In this document: piece after piece, positions 1-8,088 of the stretch
Layout: each line of letters starts with the position of its first letter
Position numbering within the stretch: the stretch's first letter is position 1
NCBI RefSeq assembly: GCF_000346485.2
Contig: NZ_KQ976354.1
Coordinates: forward strand, 3,227,421 to 3,291,420
From: Scytonema hofmannii PCC 7110
GTDB lineage: Bacteria > Cyanobacteriota > Cyanobacteriia > Cyanobacteriales > Nostocaceae
Direction of reading: 5' to 3'
Length of the DNA: 64,000 bases
Notes under the pieces: model-generated
Database searches by the model: none
What the model was told of the DNA's origin: nothing
What the model saw: the letters and a program-made list of their open reading frames with translations, nothing else
Translations under genes and position numbers: made by a program

Positions 1-39
1 TTACCCAGCCTAGTCCTGACGATTCTGATTTCATTTTAA

Positions 40-178
40 GAGGGAGTGGGGAGTAGGGAGTAGGGAGTAGGGGGAGTGAGGGAGTGAGGGAAGTAATTAT
101 TACTAACTACTAACTACTAACTACTAACTACTAACCACTAACCACTAACTAACTACTAACCACTAACCCAAAATCAGC
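40..178. repeat. Short tandem repeats upstream of the rhomboid-like gene
   Basis: A G-rich run built from gggagtag/ggagtga units (about 40-95) is followed by an actaact/taaccac run (about 100-170). Both are degenerate heptamer-type tandem repeats, a class common between cyanobacterial genes. The same G-rich unit recurs near 13340, 25305, 40262 and 48030. No promoter can be picked out within it. Confidence 0.8.
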
Positions 179-898
179 ATGATTCCTATTGGTGATAACG
201 TTTTCTTTTTCACGCGCCGAAAGCCAATCATTGTTTATTTGCTGATTGGCATTCATCTTGCTTTGTTTTTGTGGGAACTGAAACTAGAGTTAAGCGGTGA
301 GTTGGGTGCTTTTGTCAATGCTTGGGGTATTGTACCCGCACAGATAAATGGTGCGATCGCATCAGCACTATCTGGTAACCCAGCCGCTTGGATAGTTGTC
401 CTGATGCGTGGGACTTTTCTCCTGACGGGAATGTTCCTGCACGGTAGTTTTAGTCAAATTTTGGGTAATTTAATCTTTCTCTGGGTTTTTGGTAGAACGG
501 TTGAAAGTGTTCTGGGATATGGGCGATTCTTGTTACTTTACTTAGTTTCCGGTCTTTTGACTGGGCTTTTACAAGTGTTAGTTGAACCTAGCTTAACAAT
601 ACCATTGATTGGTGCAAATGGAGCTATTGCATCTATTTTAGGAGCTTTTGTTCTGAAATTCCCCCAATCTAAAATTTACACTATTTTACCTTTATTGATT
701 ATCTTTATTCCTATAGAACTACCAGCCTTTTTCTATCTATTTTGGTGGTTTGTGCAGCAATTATCTTATGGCATTGGTAGTTTAAATATTCCTGGTGGTG
801 TTAATTCCTTTAGCATTGGTTATTGGGCGCATGGTGCGGGAATAGTTATCGGTGCAGTTTTTATGAAGTTATTATCACAGAAAGGCAGAGGGCAATGA
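179..898 (+). CDS. Rhomboid-family membrane protein, apparently catalytically dead
   Basis: A protein of 239 residues with several hydrophobic segments and the rhomboid layout: a helix carrying HGSFSQILGNLIFLW, then a GxxG loop, and a last helix with AHGAGIVIG. Active rhomboid proteases cut transmembrane substrates with a Ser-His dyad. Here the GxSG serine loop reads IGANGAIAS, so the serine is replaced by asparagine. The second histidine of the HxxxxHxxxN motif is glutamine, while the dyad histidine (YWAHG) is kept. The fold call is firm. Loss of protease activity is inferred from these two substitutions, and the protein may instead bind membrane clients as iRhoms do. The ATG follows a tandem repeat with no clear ribosome site. 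Confidence 0.85.
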   Translation: MIPIGDNVFFFTRRKPIIVYLLIGIHLALFLWELKLELSGELGAFVNAWGIVPAQINGAIASALSGNPAAWIVVLMRGTFLLTGMFLHGSFSQILGNLIFLWVFGRTVESVLGYGRFLLLYLVSGLLTGLLQVLVEPSLTIPLIGANGAIASILGAFVLKFPQSKIYTILPLLIIFIPIELPAFFYLFWWFVQQLSYGIGSLNIPGGVNSFSIGYWAHGAGIVIGAVFMKLLSQKGRGQ

Positions 899-914
899 CT
901 CAAAAAATGGAATA

Positions 915-1068
915 TTGTAGGTTGGGTTGAGGAACGAAACCCAACATCGACTTGAGGAACGAAACCCAACATCGACTTGAGGAACGAAACCCAACATCGA
1001 CTTGAGGAACGAAACCCAACATCGACTTATATAAGTTGGGTAACACGAGCGTTCAACCCAACCTACAA
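915..1068. repeat. Palindromic interspersed element with four 25-bp tandem units
   Basis: Perfect 16-bp inverted repeats (915-930 ttgtaggttgggttga; 1053-1068 its complement) enclose four consecutive copies of a 25-bp unit from 927 to 1026 (ttgaggaacgaaacccaaca plus tcgac). The whole could fold as a long hairpin. It lies just downstream of the two convergent genes on either side, so it may act as a bidirectional terminator. It contains no coding sequence. Confidence 0.85.
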
Positions 1069-1071
1069 AAA

Positions 1072-1605
1072 TTATGGTTGTTCTGAATCTAAAAGCGTTC
1101 CTTCTAAATTAGCTCTTTCCAAATTAGCTCCATTCAAATTAGCATCTTGAAGTTCCGCTTGGCTCAAATTTGCATCTGTTAAGTCAGCAACAACTAAATC
1201 CGCGCCACTCAAGTTAGCTCTATCCAAATTTGCAGCCGTTAGATTCGCTTCATGTAAGTTAGCCTCGTTTAGAGTTGCAGTTATTAGTTTAGCAACAGTC
1301 AAGTCAGACTGAGTTAAGTTAGCATTATCGAGTATGGCTCCGTCTAAAATTGCCCCATCTAAAATGGCTCCACTTAAGTCGGCTCCACTCAAATTTGCCT
1401 GCGCTAAATTTGCTCCATTGAGATCTGCATTTGTGAGACTGGCTTGGCTGAGATTTGCCCCATTCAGATTCGCTCCATCTAGTAAAGCCCTGTCTAAAAT
1501 AACTTCACTGAGATTGGCTCCTTCGAGATTCACCTCACTCAGTTCGGCTTCTGTAAAATCTCTAACACCTGCTGCATATTGTGAGAGGAGTTCTGTTGCT
1601 TTCAT
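1072..1605 (-). CDS. Pentapeptide-repeat protein
   Basis: A protein of 177 residues, almost wholly A(N/D)LxX pentapeptide repeats from about residue 20 to the end (for example LEGANLSEVILDRALLDGAN), predicting a right-handed quadrilateral beta-helix. There is no signal peptide or membrane segment, so it is probably cytoplasmic. Such proteins are abundant in cyanobacteria. A few mimic DNA or bind gyrase, but nothing here indicates the partner. Its stop codon lies four bases from the palindromic element, which may end its transcript. An opposite-strand open frame over the same bases is a by-product of the repeat. Confidence 0.9.
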   Translation of the reverse strand: MKATELLSQYAAGVRDFTEAELSEVNLEGANLSEVILDRALLDGANLNGANLSQASLTNADLNGANLAQANLSGADLSGAILDGAILDGAILDNANLTQSDLTVAKLITATLNEANLHEANLTAANLDRANLSGADLVVADLTDANLSQAELQDANLNGANLERANLEGTLLDSEQP

Positions 1606-1710
1606 AACTGTTACCTAACTCTATTCTAAGTGAAAGAACTTAGCTATCTAACTCAAATGACTCACAACTACTGATTTTTTAGAAAACTGCTAGTACTAAC
1701 TCTTTTTTCA

Positions 1711-1812
1711 TCAAAATTCTAGTTTTCCTTGAATAGACACCCACAATTGTTCTAAACTACCAAAATTAGATTCTAAAATATGTCTATCTAAAGTCAGAAA
1801 TACTCTCTGCAT
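1711..1812 (-). CDS. Possible small protein or gene remnant
   Basis: An ATG-started frame of 33 codons whose peptide (MQRVFLTLDRHILESNFGSL, then EQLWVSIQGKLEF) has normal protein composition. The same frame stays open about 17 codons further upstream. There is no ribosome site and I recognise no family. It may be a decayed C-terminus. It is the only coding-like signal in the 1606-1868 gap. Confidence 0.2.
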   Translation of the reverse strand: MQRVFLTLDRHILESNFGSLEQLWVSIQGKLEF

Positions 1813-1868
1813 ATAGATAGGCAAAATAAAGAGGCGCGGAGAAAATAGGGAAAATTTTATTTAAGAAT

Positions 1869-2663
1869 ATGACACAGTTATTGGGCAAAGTTGTATGGAT
1901 AACTGGTGCTTCTTCAGGTATAGGAGAAGCACTAACTTATGAAATGGCACGACAGGGGGCTAAAATTATTTTATCGTCACGCAGAGAAAACGAATTACAT
2001 AGAGTTAAGAATAATTGTCTGGGAGAATCAGAGCATTATAAAATTCTTCCTCTTGATTTAACTAAAGTAGAAACATTAAAATCATCCGCAGAACAAGCCG
2101 AAAGCTTTTTTGGTCAAGTCGATATTCTCATTAATAATGGAGGAATTAGCCAGCGATCTCTGGCTACCAAAACTAGTATAGAGGTTGAACGAGAAATTAT
2201 GGAAGTCAATTTCTTTTCTGCGATCGCTTTAACAAAATATGTTTTGCCAAGAATGATAGTCAGACAATCGGGACATCTTATTGCTATCAGCAGTCTTGTG
2301 GGAAAATTTGGTACACCATTTCGTTCCACATATGCTGCTTCTAAACACGCATTGCATGGTTATTTTGATTCTTTAAGAGCAGAAATATGGAAAGAAAACA
2401 TACAAGTTACGATAATTTGTCCTGGCTATATTCAAACCAATGTCTCCCTTAATGCATTAACAGAAACAGGAGACAAATATAATATAATGGACAAAAATCA
2501 AGCAGAAGGATTGCCCGCTTCTCAATGCGCCAAAGCAATAGTCGAGGCTATTCAATCAAATAAAGAAGAAATTTATATTGGTGGAAAAGAAATTGCCGGA
2601 GTGTATCTCAAGCGATTTTTTCCAAATTTATTGTCAAAAGTTGTACGTCAAATACAACCTTAA
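1869..2663 (+). CDS. Short-chain dehydrogenase/reductase (SDR)
   Basis: A protein of 264 residues with the classical SDR pattern: glycine-rich cofactor motif TGASSGIG (about residues 13-20), the NNGG motif (about 89-92), a catalytic serine after the fifth strand (LIAISSLVGK) and the active-site YAASK (about 155-159). It should catalyse NAD(P)(H)-linked oxidation or reduction of an unknown small alcohol or ketone. The overall pattern resembles the DHRS7-like branch, but the substrate cannot be read from the sequence. The ATG is preceded by an AT-rich leader. It stands alone, with no operon partner close by. Confidence 0.88.
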   Translation: MTQLLGKVVWITGASSGIGEALTYEMARQGAKIILSSRRENELHRVKNNCLGESEHYKILPLDLTKVETLKSSAEQAESFFGQVDILINNGGISQRSLATKTSIEVEREIMEVNFFSAIALTKYVLPRMIVRQSGHLIAISSLVGKFGTPFRSTYAASKHALHGYFDSLRAEIWKENIQVTIICPGYIQTNVSLNALTETGDKYNIMDKNQAEGLPASQCAKAIVEAIQSNKEEIYIGGKEIAGVYLKRFFPNLLSKVVRQIQP

Positions 2664-2801
2664 ATCTCTAAGGTAAAACGTCAAAACTGTCATAATTCCT
2701 AACAGCGGTCATTTCTTGTTACTAGATAGACCAGAGCGAGGTCGCGATCGCTTTGTTACTGAGACAATCTCATTTCTTAAGTAAATATTAGGAGAAGAGT
2801 T

Positions 2802-3056
2802 ATGTTAGACTTAAATTGGAATATTAGCAATGAGGGGCGTGCTTGGAGTGGTGAGGAAGCCCGCAGTCGTTACGAACTGGCACCCGAAAAGATAGAAATG
2901 ATACAGGGAAAACTATTTTGGACAGACGAAGAAAGAATAACTATGTTAGCTTTGCTACTAGAGAACGTCGGAGCTGATCGAGCAGTACAGCTTGGCAACT
3001 CTGAAGTGTGGCGAAATGCTGTTGCTAAGTTAGACAACGAGAGGAATAAACAATGA
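2802..3056 (+). CDS. Conserved small cyanobacterial protein of unknown function
   Basis: A soluble acidic protein of 84 residues beginning MLDLNWNISNEGRAWSGEEA, with a helical middle (LFWTDEERITMLALLLENVG). The start is well supported by taggagaagag 6-7 bases upstream. I recall similar short proteins in other cyanobacteria but no described role. The last codons overlap a tiny frame at 3053-3112 by an ATGA junction. Confidence 0.7.
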   Translation: MLDLNWNISNEGRAWSGEEARSRYELAPEKIEMIQGKLFWTDEERITMLALLLENVGADRAVQLGNSEVWRNAVAKLDNERNKQ

Positions 3057-3112
3057 ATATTGGGATTGTTCTGAATGTAGTTGGATGGATGATACGGTTT
3101 GAGGTGCGATAG
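3053..3112 (+). CDS. Very short overlapping frame, doubtful
   Basis: ATGA overlap with the stop of the preceding gene opens a 19-codon frame (MNIGIVLNVVGWMIRFEVR) with a hydrophobic centre. The junction is typical of translational coupling, but the length is too short to call it a gene with confidence. It could be the stub of a deleted downstream gene. Confidence 0.15.
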   Translation: MNIGIVLNVVGWMIRFEVR

Positions 3113-3219
3113 AGCGATCGCTTAGTGACGTGGAAGCCCGGTTAAGTTTGACATTTTGTCTTTTGACACTAGCCGCCATTTCCGGACATACTAATGACAA
3201 AATTTCTGAAATCGTACCT

Positions 3220-3831
3220 ATGTACAGTAACGAACTTGATCGATGGAACCAGAGGTACTCAAGTAGCGAATATTTTTTTGGTCAGCAACCGAATGAGTTC
3301 TTGCGTTCTCAGAGTTACAGGTTGAGACCGGGGCAAAAAGTGCTGGCGATCGCTGATGGAGAGGGACGTAACGGAGTTTGGCTTGCTTCCTTGGGACTTG
3401 ATGTTTTGTCTATAGATATCTCACCAATTGCTCTTGAAAAGGCACAGCGTTTAGCAGCGAGTCAAGGCGTAACAATTACAACAGAGGTTGCCGATCTCGC
3501 CACCTGGGATTGGGCAGTAGAGCGGTTCGATTGCGTAGTAGCAATATTCATCCAATTTGCCGGCTCCGATCTCCGCACGCACATTTTTGAGCAGATTCAG
3601 GCATCTCTAAAAACTGGAGGCTTACTACTTCTACAAGGTTATACACCCAAGCAGTTGGAGTTTAAAACTGGAGGTCCACCATATATAGAAAATATGTATA
3701 CCGCCCAGTTACTTCAAGAATCATTCCATAATATGGAAATTCTACATCTGGTGGAACACGATGCTATCTTATCCGAAGGGGTAGGGCATAATGGAATGTC
3801 CGCACTTGTGGATCTGGTATGCCGTAAATGA
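3220..3831 (+). CDS. Class I SAM-dependent methyltransferase (TehB-like)
   Basis: A protein of 203 residues when read from MYSNELDRWNQRY at 3220. The frame opens upstream at a GTG (3130), but those 30 residues do not look like part of the fold. SAM-binding motif I is altered to LAIADGEGRNGVWLA (about residues 43-57), with the acidic motif II VLSIDIS after it and an LKTGGLLLLQGYTP strand later. Similar proteins methylate small compounds such as thiols or oxyanions, but the substrate here is unknown. HIP1 sites lie just upstream and within the gene. No operon partner is evident. Confidence 0.82.
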   Translation: MYSNELDRWNQRYSSSEYFFGQQPNEFLRSQSYRLRPGQKVLAIADGEGRNGVWLASLGLDVLSIDISPIALEKAQRLAASQGVTITTEVADLATWDWAVERFDCVVAIFIQFAGSDLRTHIFEQIQASLKTGGLLLLQGYTPKQLEFKTGGPPYIENMYTAQLLQESFHNMEILHLVEHDAILSEGVGHNGMSALVDLVCRK

Positions 3832-4096
3832 TGCGGTACAAGTGAGCGATCGTACTATCCAACAGCCATATTCAGTGTGTTACCGGAAACATTTGCTTAC
3901 TCAAGATTGGACAAATTTTTAGCTCACTTGTGACGCAAAATGAGTGCTACAGTAAGCAGTGTTATAAGTTTAGAGATAGAAAGTACAACTTAAAAAGTTA
4001 ATTAATAATGGTTTTTAGTTGTTTGTTGTCTTTGCCGATCGCCACGAAAACAACAGTTGAGAAATTCTTTGACTTCCATTGAGAAACAGTAATGAT
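3832..4096. other. Intergenic gap
   Basis: Between convergent genes. It holds two gcgatcg-type sites (about 3844 and 4037). I see no hairpin, open frame or repeat that I can support. Confidence 0.5.
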
Positions 4097-4531
4097 TTAG
4101 TCCTCGTCCTCATCTTCTTCATCCCCAAGAATGTTGAACATTGTACCCATGCCTGCAACTAACTGTTGTGCAACATTCATCAACTGTCGTGCATCTTCTT
4201 CTGAAGCGATGTTGACGTAGAGGCTTTCAGTATCTAAGCCTGCATACATGGGGTGATATATAGCAAAAACTCCATGACTCTCGTTTTCGTACAATTCGAT
4301 CTCCGTGTAACCTAATGCTTCTCGGTTAATCAATTCATAACTATTTTCAAGTAGCCAGCTTGACCAATTTCCCTCACCAGTACGAGGTAATTCAAATAAC
4401 TGCTTGGTTTGCCAGTCCATGACTTTCATTGGCTTCATGCGTTGATTTCCTTTGCCGAGCGATCGCATTTTATAAAAATAGCTAGTGAAATACCACCGCT
4501 TCCAAACATCTAATTCCCTGTCATTATCCAC
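4097..4531 (-). CDS. Hypothetical acidic protein
   Basis: A protein of 144 residues ending in an acidic tail (GDEEDEDED). The N-terminus is uncertain: the first ATG overlaps the upstream gene by 22 bases, and a start at MRSLGKGNQ or MKPMKVMDWQ would also fit, the latter beginning the better-looking globular part. Phrases such as IYHPMYAGLDTESLYVNIAS suggest a compact alpha/beta domain. I do not recognise a family. It is probably co-transcribed with the gene at 4510-4773. Confidence 0.55.
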   Translation of the reverse strand: MDNDRELDVWKRWYFTSYFYKMRSLGKGNQRMKPMKVMDWQTKQLFELPRTGEGNWSSWLLENSYELINREALGYTEIELYENESHGVFAIYHPMYAGLDTESLYVNIASEEDARQLMNVAQQLVAGMGTMFNILGDEEDEDED

Positions 4532-4773
4532 TCGCGTCCAGCTTTTTCTGCGGCTTCAGGAGCAAAGTAGAGCTTGCGTTCGCCAAAGACAACTCCACCA
4601 GAGCTAATGACTCGAAACTGCCAACAATCAGTTTCGGTGTAAAAAATGACTAGTATATAATTGTGGATACCAACAACTGCGTGAACGAGAGTATTAGTCA
4701 TGTTGTAGCAGACAGAAGCATAGTCTTTAACATCAAGTATAAGAACACTCTGGGGAAGCAAAATCCTTCGCAA
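4510..4773 (-). CDS. Hypothetical protein upstream of and overlapping the acidic protein
   Basis: A protein of 87 residues with a beta-rich pattern (HAVVGIHNYILVIFYTETDC, then WQFRVISSGGVVFGE) and a C-terminal helix EAAEKAGREWI. There is no signal peptide. It overlaps the following gene by 22 bases on the same strand, which suggests a two-gene unit. The true start could be MTNTLVHAVVG, 24 residues in, since the first residues look irregular. I do not recognise a family. Confidence 0.5.
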   Translation of the reverse strand: MRRILLPQSVLILDVKDYASVCYNMTNTLVHAVVGIHNYILVIFYTETDCWQFRVISSGGVVFGERKLYFAPEAAEKAGREWIMTGN

Positions 4774-4902
4774 GGGGAATTTTGAAGCAGAGTGAAAACA
4801 AGTTATTATTTATGGTATAATATATTTTACTCAAAAACAAATTCTGCGGTATTTTGTCCGCTCTTAGTTATGCATTTTAGAATTTTAGTTATAGGAAGCG
4901 AG

Positions 4903-4935
4903 ATGGCTTCCCAAAAGGAGGATGACCGGCGCTAA
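4903..4935 (+). CDS. Possible ten-codon leader peptide overlapping trmH start
   Basis: ATG at 4903, preceded by aggaag at good spacing, encodes MASQKEDDRR and stops at 4933-4935, inside the trmH-like gene. The leader contains the aaaggagg that abuts the next ATG (4922). This arrangement fits translational coupling or a leader, but it may be chance. Confidence 0.3.
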   Translation: MASQKEDDRR

Positions 4936-5746
4936 ATGTTCCGGTCACAGTCGGCTCGACGTAGAGGCTGCGTTAGCCGAAGTCAAAAAGCTTCAATTTG
5001 ACCGCAAATATCGTGATGCCTCTGGATTGTTTTTCATCGAAGGTGTACGGAACTTCGTACAAGCAATTGACAACGGCTTTGATGTCTCAACAATCCTGTT
5101 TAGTGAAAAACTGCTGACAGCACCCCTAGCACGCAAGCTAGTTCGCCAGACTCGGCGCAAAGGTGTGAATAGCGTCTCCATTACACCAGAACAATTCCGA
5201 CAGATTTCTCATACCGAGCGTGCTTCAGGTGTTGCTGCGATTGTGCGTCAGCGCTGGTTTAAGTTGCATGATGTTTCTCCACAAGCTGGTTTGTGCTGGG
5301 TAGCTATTGAAACTGTGCGATCGCCGGGAAACTTAGGAACGTTGATTCGTACTTCTGAAGCTGTGGGTGGTGCTGGATTCATCTTTATTGGTGGGAGAGC
5401 AGAGCCATTCGATCCTGACGTTCTTCGAGCAGCTATGGGCGCACTCTTCCGTCAGAAATTTGTACGCACCGGATTTTCTGCACTGAATGAGTGGATACAC
5501 CGCCACTCCTGTCATGTCATAGGTGCTTCACCAGACGGAACTATTGACTTTCATCAATTTGATTATCCTGGTTCAACTGTTCTGTTCTTAGGTGAAGAAC
5601 GTCAAGGTCTGACCCAACAACAGAGAGATTTGTGCCAGCATCTTATAAGGATTCCAATTGTAGGGATTGCTGACTCTCTCAATCTCGCTGTAGCAGGTAG
5701 CCTTTTGATGTATGAGATTTACAGGTCAAAAGTTTTCAAGGTCTAG
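4922..5746 (+). CDS. TrmH/SpoU-family RNA 2'-O-methyltransferase
   Basis: A protein of 274 residues with an N-terminal substrate-binding domain (about 25-110) and a SPOUT methylase domain. The three SpoU motifs are present: SPGNLGTLIRTSEAVG (about 133-148), LFLGEERQGLT (about 220-230) and IPIVGIADSLNLAVA (about 243-257). The family methylates ribose 2'-OH in rRNA or tRNA using SAM bound in a trefoil knot. RlmB-like 23S rRNA methylation is possible, but the target cannot be read here. The ATG touches its Shine-Dalgarno sequence with no spacer, which is unusual. Initiation may depend on the short leader frame at 4903-4935. Confidence 0.9.
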   Translation: MTGAKCSGHSRLDVEAALAEVKKLQFDRKYRDASGLFFIEGVRNFVQAIDNGFDVSTILFSEKLLTAPLARKLVRQTRRKGVNSVSITPEQFRQISHTERASGVAAIVRQRWFKLHDVSPQAGLCWVAIETVRSPGNLGTLIRTSEAVGGAGFIFIGGRAEPFDPDVLRAAMGALFRQKFVRTGFSALNEWIHRHSCHVIGASPDGTIDFHQFDYPGSTVLFLGEERQGLTQQQRDLCQHLIRIPIVGIADSLNLAVAGSLLMYEIYRSKVFKV

Positions 5747-5771
5747 AACCACAGTGTTGTAGAACAGGTAT

Positions 5772-5816
5772 CCCGCGCCCGTTCTTACTAGAAAGGGCGG
5801 GTCTTGACGCCCCGCC
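5772..5816. repeat. Hairpin repeat of the cgcccg family
   Basis: An imperfect inverted repeat (cgcgcccgttctt / aaagggcggg) follows the trmH-like stop and continues into gacgccccgcc. It is related in sequence to the larger elements at 12074, 23751 and 39096. It could serve as a terminator for the methyltransferase gene. Confidence 0.55.
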
Positions 5817-5836
5817 TTCGCCTCAATCCTGTTTAG

Positions 5837-6166
5837 TTAAGAAGCGGACATTGGGTCTGGTCGTGCAATTCCTAATTCTTCTAACTTAGTTTTAACATCC
5901 TCCCATTGAGTGCCACAGTAATAGTATTTTTTATCTAATAAGTTTGCTATGTAATAGCCCTGCTTACCCCCATTAATTCTAAAAAGCTCTAGAGCCACCT
6001 TTTTCATAGAAATGCCAAAAGCGGCAAATAAATCTTGTTGAGGAAGCCAAGGTGCATTAAACCAATTAATAAACGGTTCGCCCTTCGTGAAAGCCCAACC
6101 ATTGCCACGACGTTCGACAATTCGGTAATAAACAGGATAAAAAATTGTTGTATCTGTGTTTGACAT
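5837..6166 (-). CDS. Hypothetical cyanobacterial protein
   Basis: A protein of 109 residues, rich in aromatic residues (IFYPVYYRIVERRGNGWAF, LLDKKYYYCGTQWEDVKTKL), soluble, with no signal peptide or recognised motif. An overlapping frame in another phase on the same strand is a shadow. It may form a small operon with the gene at 6228-6425, from which a hairpin separates it. No function can be inferred. Confidence 0.6.
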   Translation of the reverse strand: MSNTDTTIFYPVYYRIVERRGNGWAFTKGEPFINWFNAPWLPQQDLFAAFGISMKKVALELFRINGGKQGYYIANLLDKKYYYCGTQWEDVKTKLEELGIARPDPMSAS

Positions 6167-6194
6167 AGCTTAATTTTGACTAAAATATCTAAGA

Positions 6195-6220
6195 TAGCCC
6201 TTAGTGGCAACTAAGGGCTA
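6195..6220. terminator. Perfect 11-bp stem hairpin between two minus-strand genes
   Basis: tagcccttagt (6195-6205) and its exact complement (6210-6220) flank a four-base loop. It lies after the stop of the 6228 gene and before the 5837 gene on the minus strand. Only a weak T-run follows, so it may attenuate transcription rather than stop it. Confidence 0.5.
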
Positions 6221-6227
6221 TTAAAAG

Positions 6228-6425
6228 TTAGTTACGGTCGTCTTGAGATTCCTCGTCTTGTGGTTGGTCAGCCACATCCTCTAGGTCTTTTTTTAGAACC
6301 TCAGAGTCTACGAGGTATATCTCGTCGCTGACTCTATCGCGCTTTTCCCACTGATTGAGTAAAGTGCGGATAAAAATTTTGACGGGATTAAAAAAACCTC
6401 GACTACCGTTACCTTTTCCATTCAA
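6228..6425 (-). CDS. Hypothetical small charged protein
   Basis: The upstream sequence carries aaaggaggtgaaattattg. The GTG overlapping the Shine-Dalgarno (6434) has no spacer, whereas the TTG at 6425 sits eight bases after ggagg, so I prefer it. The product has about 65 residues: a basic N-terminal half (GKGNGSRGFFNPVKIFIRT) and an acidic C-terminal tail (DQPQDEESQDDRN). I do not recognise a family. Confidence 0.45.
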   Translation of the reverse strand: MNGKGNGSRGFFNPVKIFIRTLLNQWEKRDRVSDEIYLVDSEVLKKDLEDVADQPQDEESQDDRN

Positions 6426-6434
6426 TAATTTCAC

Positions 6435-6778
6435 CTCCTTTAATTTTATCAGGTTGGTAGGGAAGATAAAAAATCTTCCCTATTTATTATTTAATCATGA
6501 AAGAAAATCTAAATTTATATATAAATAATTTGAACTATTTATATATAAACTTGTTTTTTATGTAAAAAATTAACTCAATCGAATCAAAAAGTTAACCTTA
6601 CGGCAAGAGTTATCGACTTATCCTGATTTTAATATCTCTAAAGCAGATTCCAATTCATAAGAACTATACCAAATTACCTCTCCCATTTATACCTGTTAAT
6701 AAATTTAGCTTTTTCAAAGGAAAACTTACTTCTTCCTGAAAATACTTAAAGTTCTTTAAATTTATCTGTCTTAGCATT
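6435..6778. other. AT-rich intergenic gap
   Basis: About 340 bases, strongly AT-rich, between two minus-strand genes. The promoter of the 6228 gene should lie at its left end. I see no open frame, repeat or hairpin that I can support. Confidence 0.5.
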
Positions 6779-7894
6779 TTATACACTACCCAAAATTTCT
6801 TGTGCTATTTTGAATCTGCTAATCACCTTAGCCTTACTACTAGTAGCATACTTCACTGAATCAAGATATTCTTGATTCTCTAGCAATTTTATAAAGTTTT
6901 GTTGTATGGTTTCTTTATGCGCTGTCAAAAATTCATCACTATTCAAGGAAAAAAAGTAAGATACAGAATCGAATATAGCAATATTGATTCTTCCTCTACT
7001 CTCGCCAGAGGGTAAGCGAAAATTTTTCTTACCGAAAAAATCATATGTCCAAATCATTACACGCTCAAAATCCTTCTTAAGTTGCTCTATTTTTTCATTG
7101 GGCATCTTATTAATTTTTTTCATAGCGTTTTCTACAAAATCACTCAGATCGCCTTGGTAATCATTTTCGTATTGAAAAATTTTGAAGGCTAAATATCGCA
7201 AAATAACTTCTCTGTCTTTCATCCTTTTTGGTGAAATTCCCTTATCAATAGCATTTTTAAAAAAATCTTTTTCTGATAATTCCTTTAAAAGCTTTGTAGA
7301 TTTTCCTGAAAAGATACAATTTCTGACTTCTTGACGCTCAAGTTTTGTGCCTCCAGTATTAATTCTATTGAAAATATCATAAACAATTTTTATCGGTACA
7401 GAAGGTTTGATAATGTAAATGTTTAGTTTTTTATCTTCTACTTTGGTTTGATAATCTCCTGGTAATTGTTTCAATTCCGAGAAATTATAACCATTTAACT
7501 TAGTAAGAGCCTCTAAACCAGTTAGTTTAAACTCATCATTAACAAATTCGTGTAGTGTGGATGTGCGCTGTAATCCGTCTACAATAAGATATTTACCTTC
7601 CACGGTTTGATTCACATACCAAGGAGGTAAGGGAAAGTTAAGAATAACAGATTCAATAAATTTACTTTTCTGTTCCAGTTGCCAAACTAAATTACGTTGA
7701 AAATCTGGATCTATAATAAGTTTTCCATTATCATATTTTCTCATTAACTCAAAAACTGTTTGAGGATCTTCTCTAATGTCAATATCTGCCTTAGTTGGAT
7801 CATAAGGATACAAACCTCCATTATCACCTCTATCTTCTTCAGCAGTGTCTTCATCCGTCATGATGACATCGCTGTCCTGCACTTCACTATCCAT
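6779..7894 (-). CDS. DUF262 (GmrSD N-terminal-like) protein, possible defence nuclease
   Basis: A protein of 371 residues if started at the ATG (7894) that follows gaaggag with a five-base spacer; an ATG 33 bases upstream lacks a site. DUF262 signatures are clear: IDPDFQRNLVW (about 63-73), a ParB-like nucleotide motif LIVDGLQRTSTL (about 103-114) and FNRINTGGTKL (about 176-186). In the family the domain joins nucleotide hydrolysis to DNA cleavage, for example in type IV restriction of modified phage DNA. No HNH or DUF1524 domain follows, so this is the N-terminal module alone plus a helical tail. Its composition is more AT-rich than its neighbours, consistent with transfer. A role in defence is inferred from the family only. 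Confidence 0.8.
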   Translation of the reverse strand: MDSEVQDSDVIMTDEDTAEEDRGDNGGLYPYDPTKADIDIREDPQTVFELMRKYDNGKLIIDPDFQRNLVWQLEQKSKFIESVILNFPLPPWYVNQTVEGKYLIVDGLQRTSTLHEFVNDEFKLTGLEALTKLNGYNFSELKQLPGDYQTKVEDKKLNIYIIKPSVPIKIVYDIFNRINTGGTKLERQEVRNCIFSGKSTKLLKELSEKDFFKNAIDKGISPKRMKDREVILRYLAFKIFQYENDYQGDLSDFVENAMKKINKMPNEKIEQLKKDFERVMIWTYDFFGKKNFRLPSGESRGRINIAIFDSVSYFFSLNSDEFLTAHKETIQQNFIKLLENQEYLDSVKYATSSKAKVISRFKIAQEILGSV

Positions 7895-8088
7895 TTTTGC
7901 TTGCTCCTTCTCCAAATTTATATACACGATATAATTAGAACTTACTGTAGATTTTTAACTATCTGATAATTAAATTATGACATCTCGAACCAGTCTCAAA
8001 TGCCTTTCCGTTATATTCACTCCCGCCTAACCTCTCGTCAAGTCCCCTACTTGCTGGCATTTTTCCAGAAGGACGAGCAATTTCCCCG

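Noticed and set aside
1334-1618. Open frame of 94 codons opposite the pentapeptide gene
   Set aside because: It is the complement of the pentapeptide repeats; its SxAPxKxAP pattern is a by-product.
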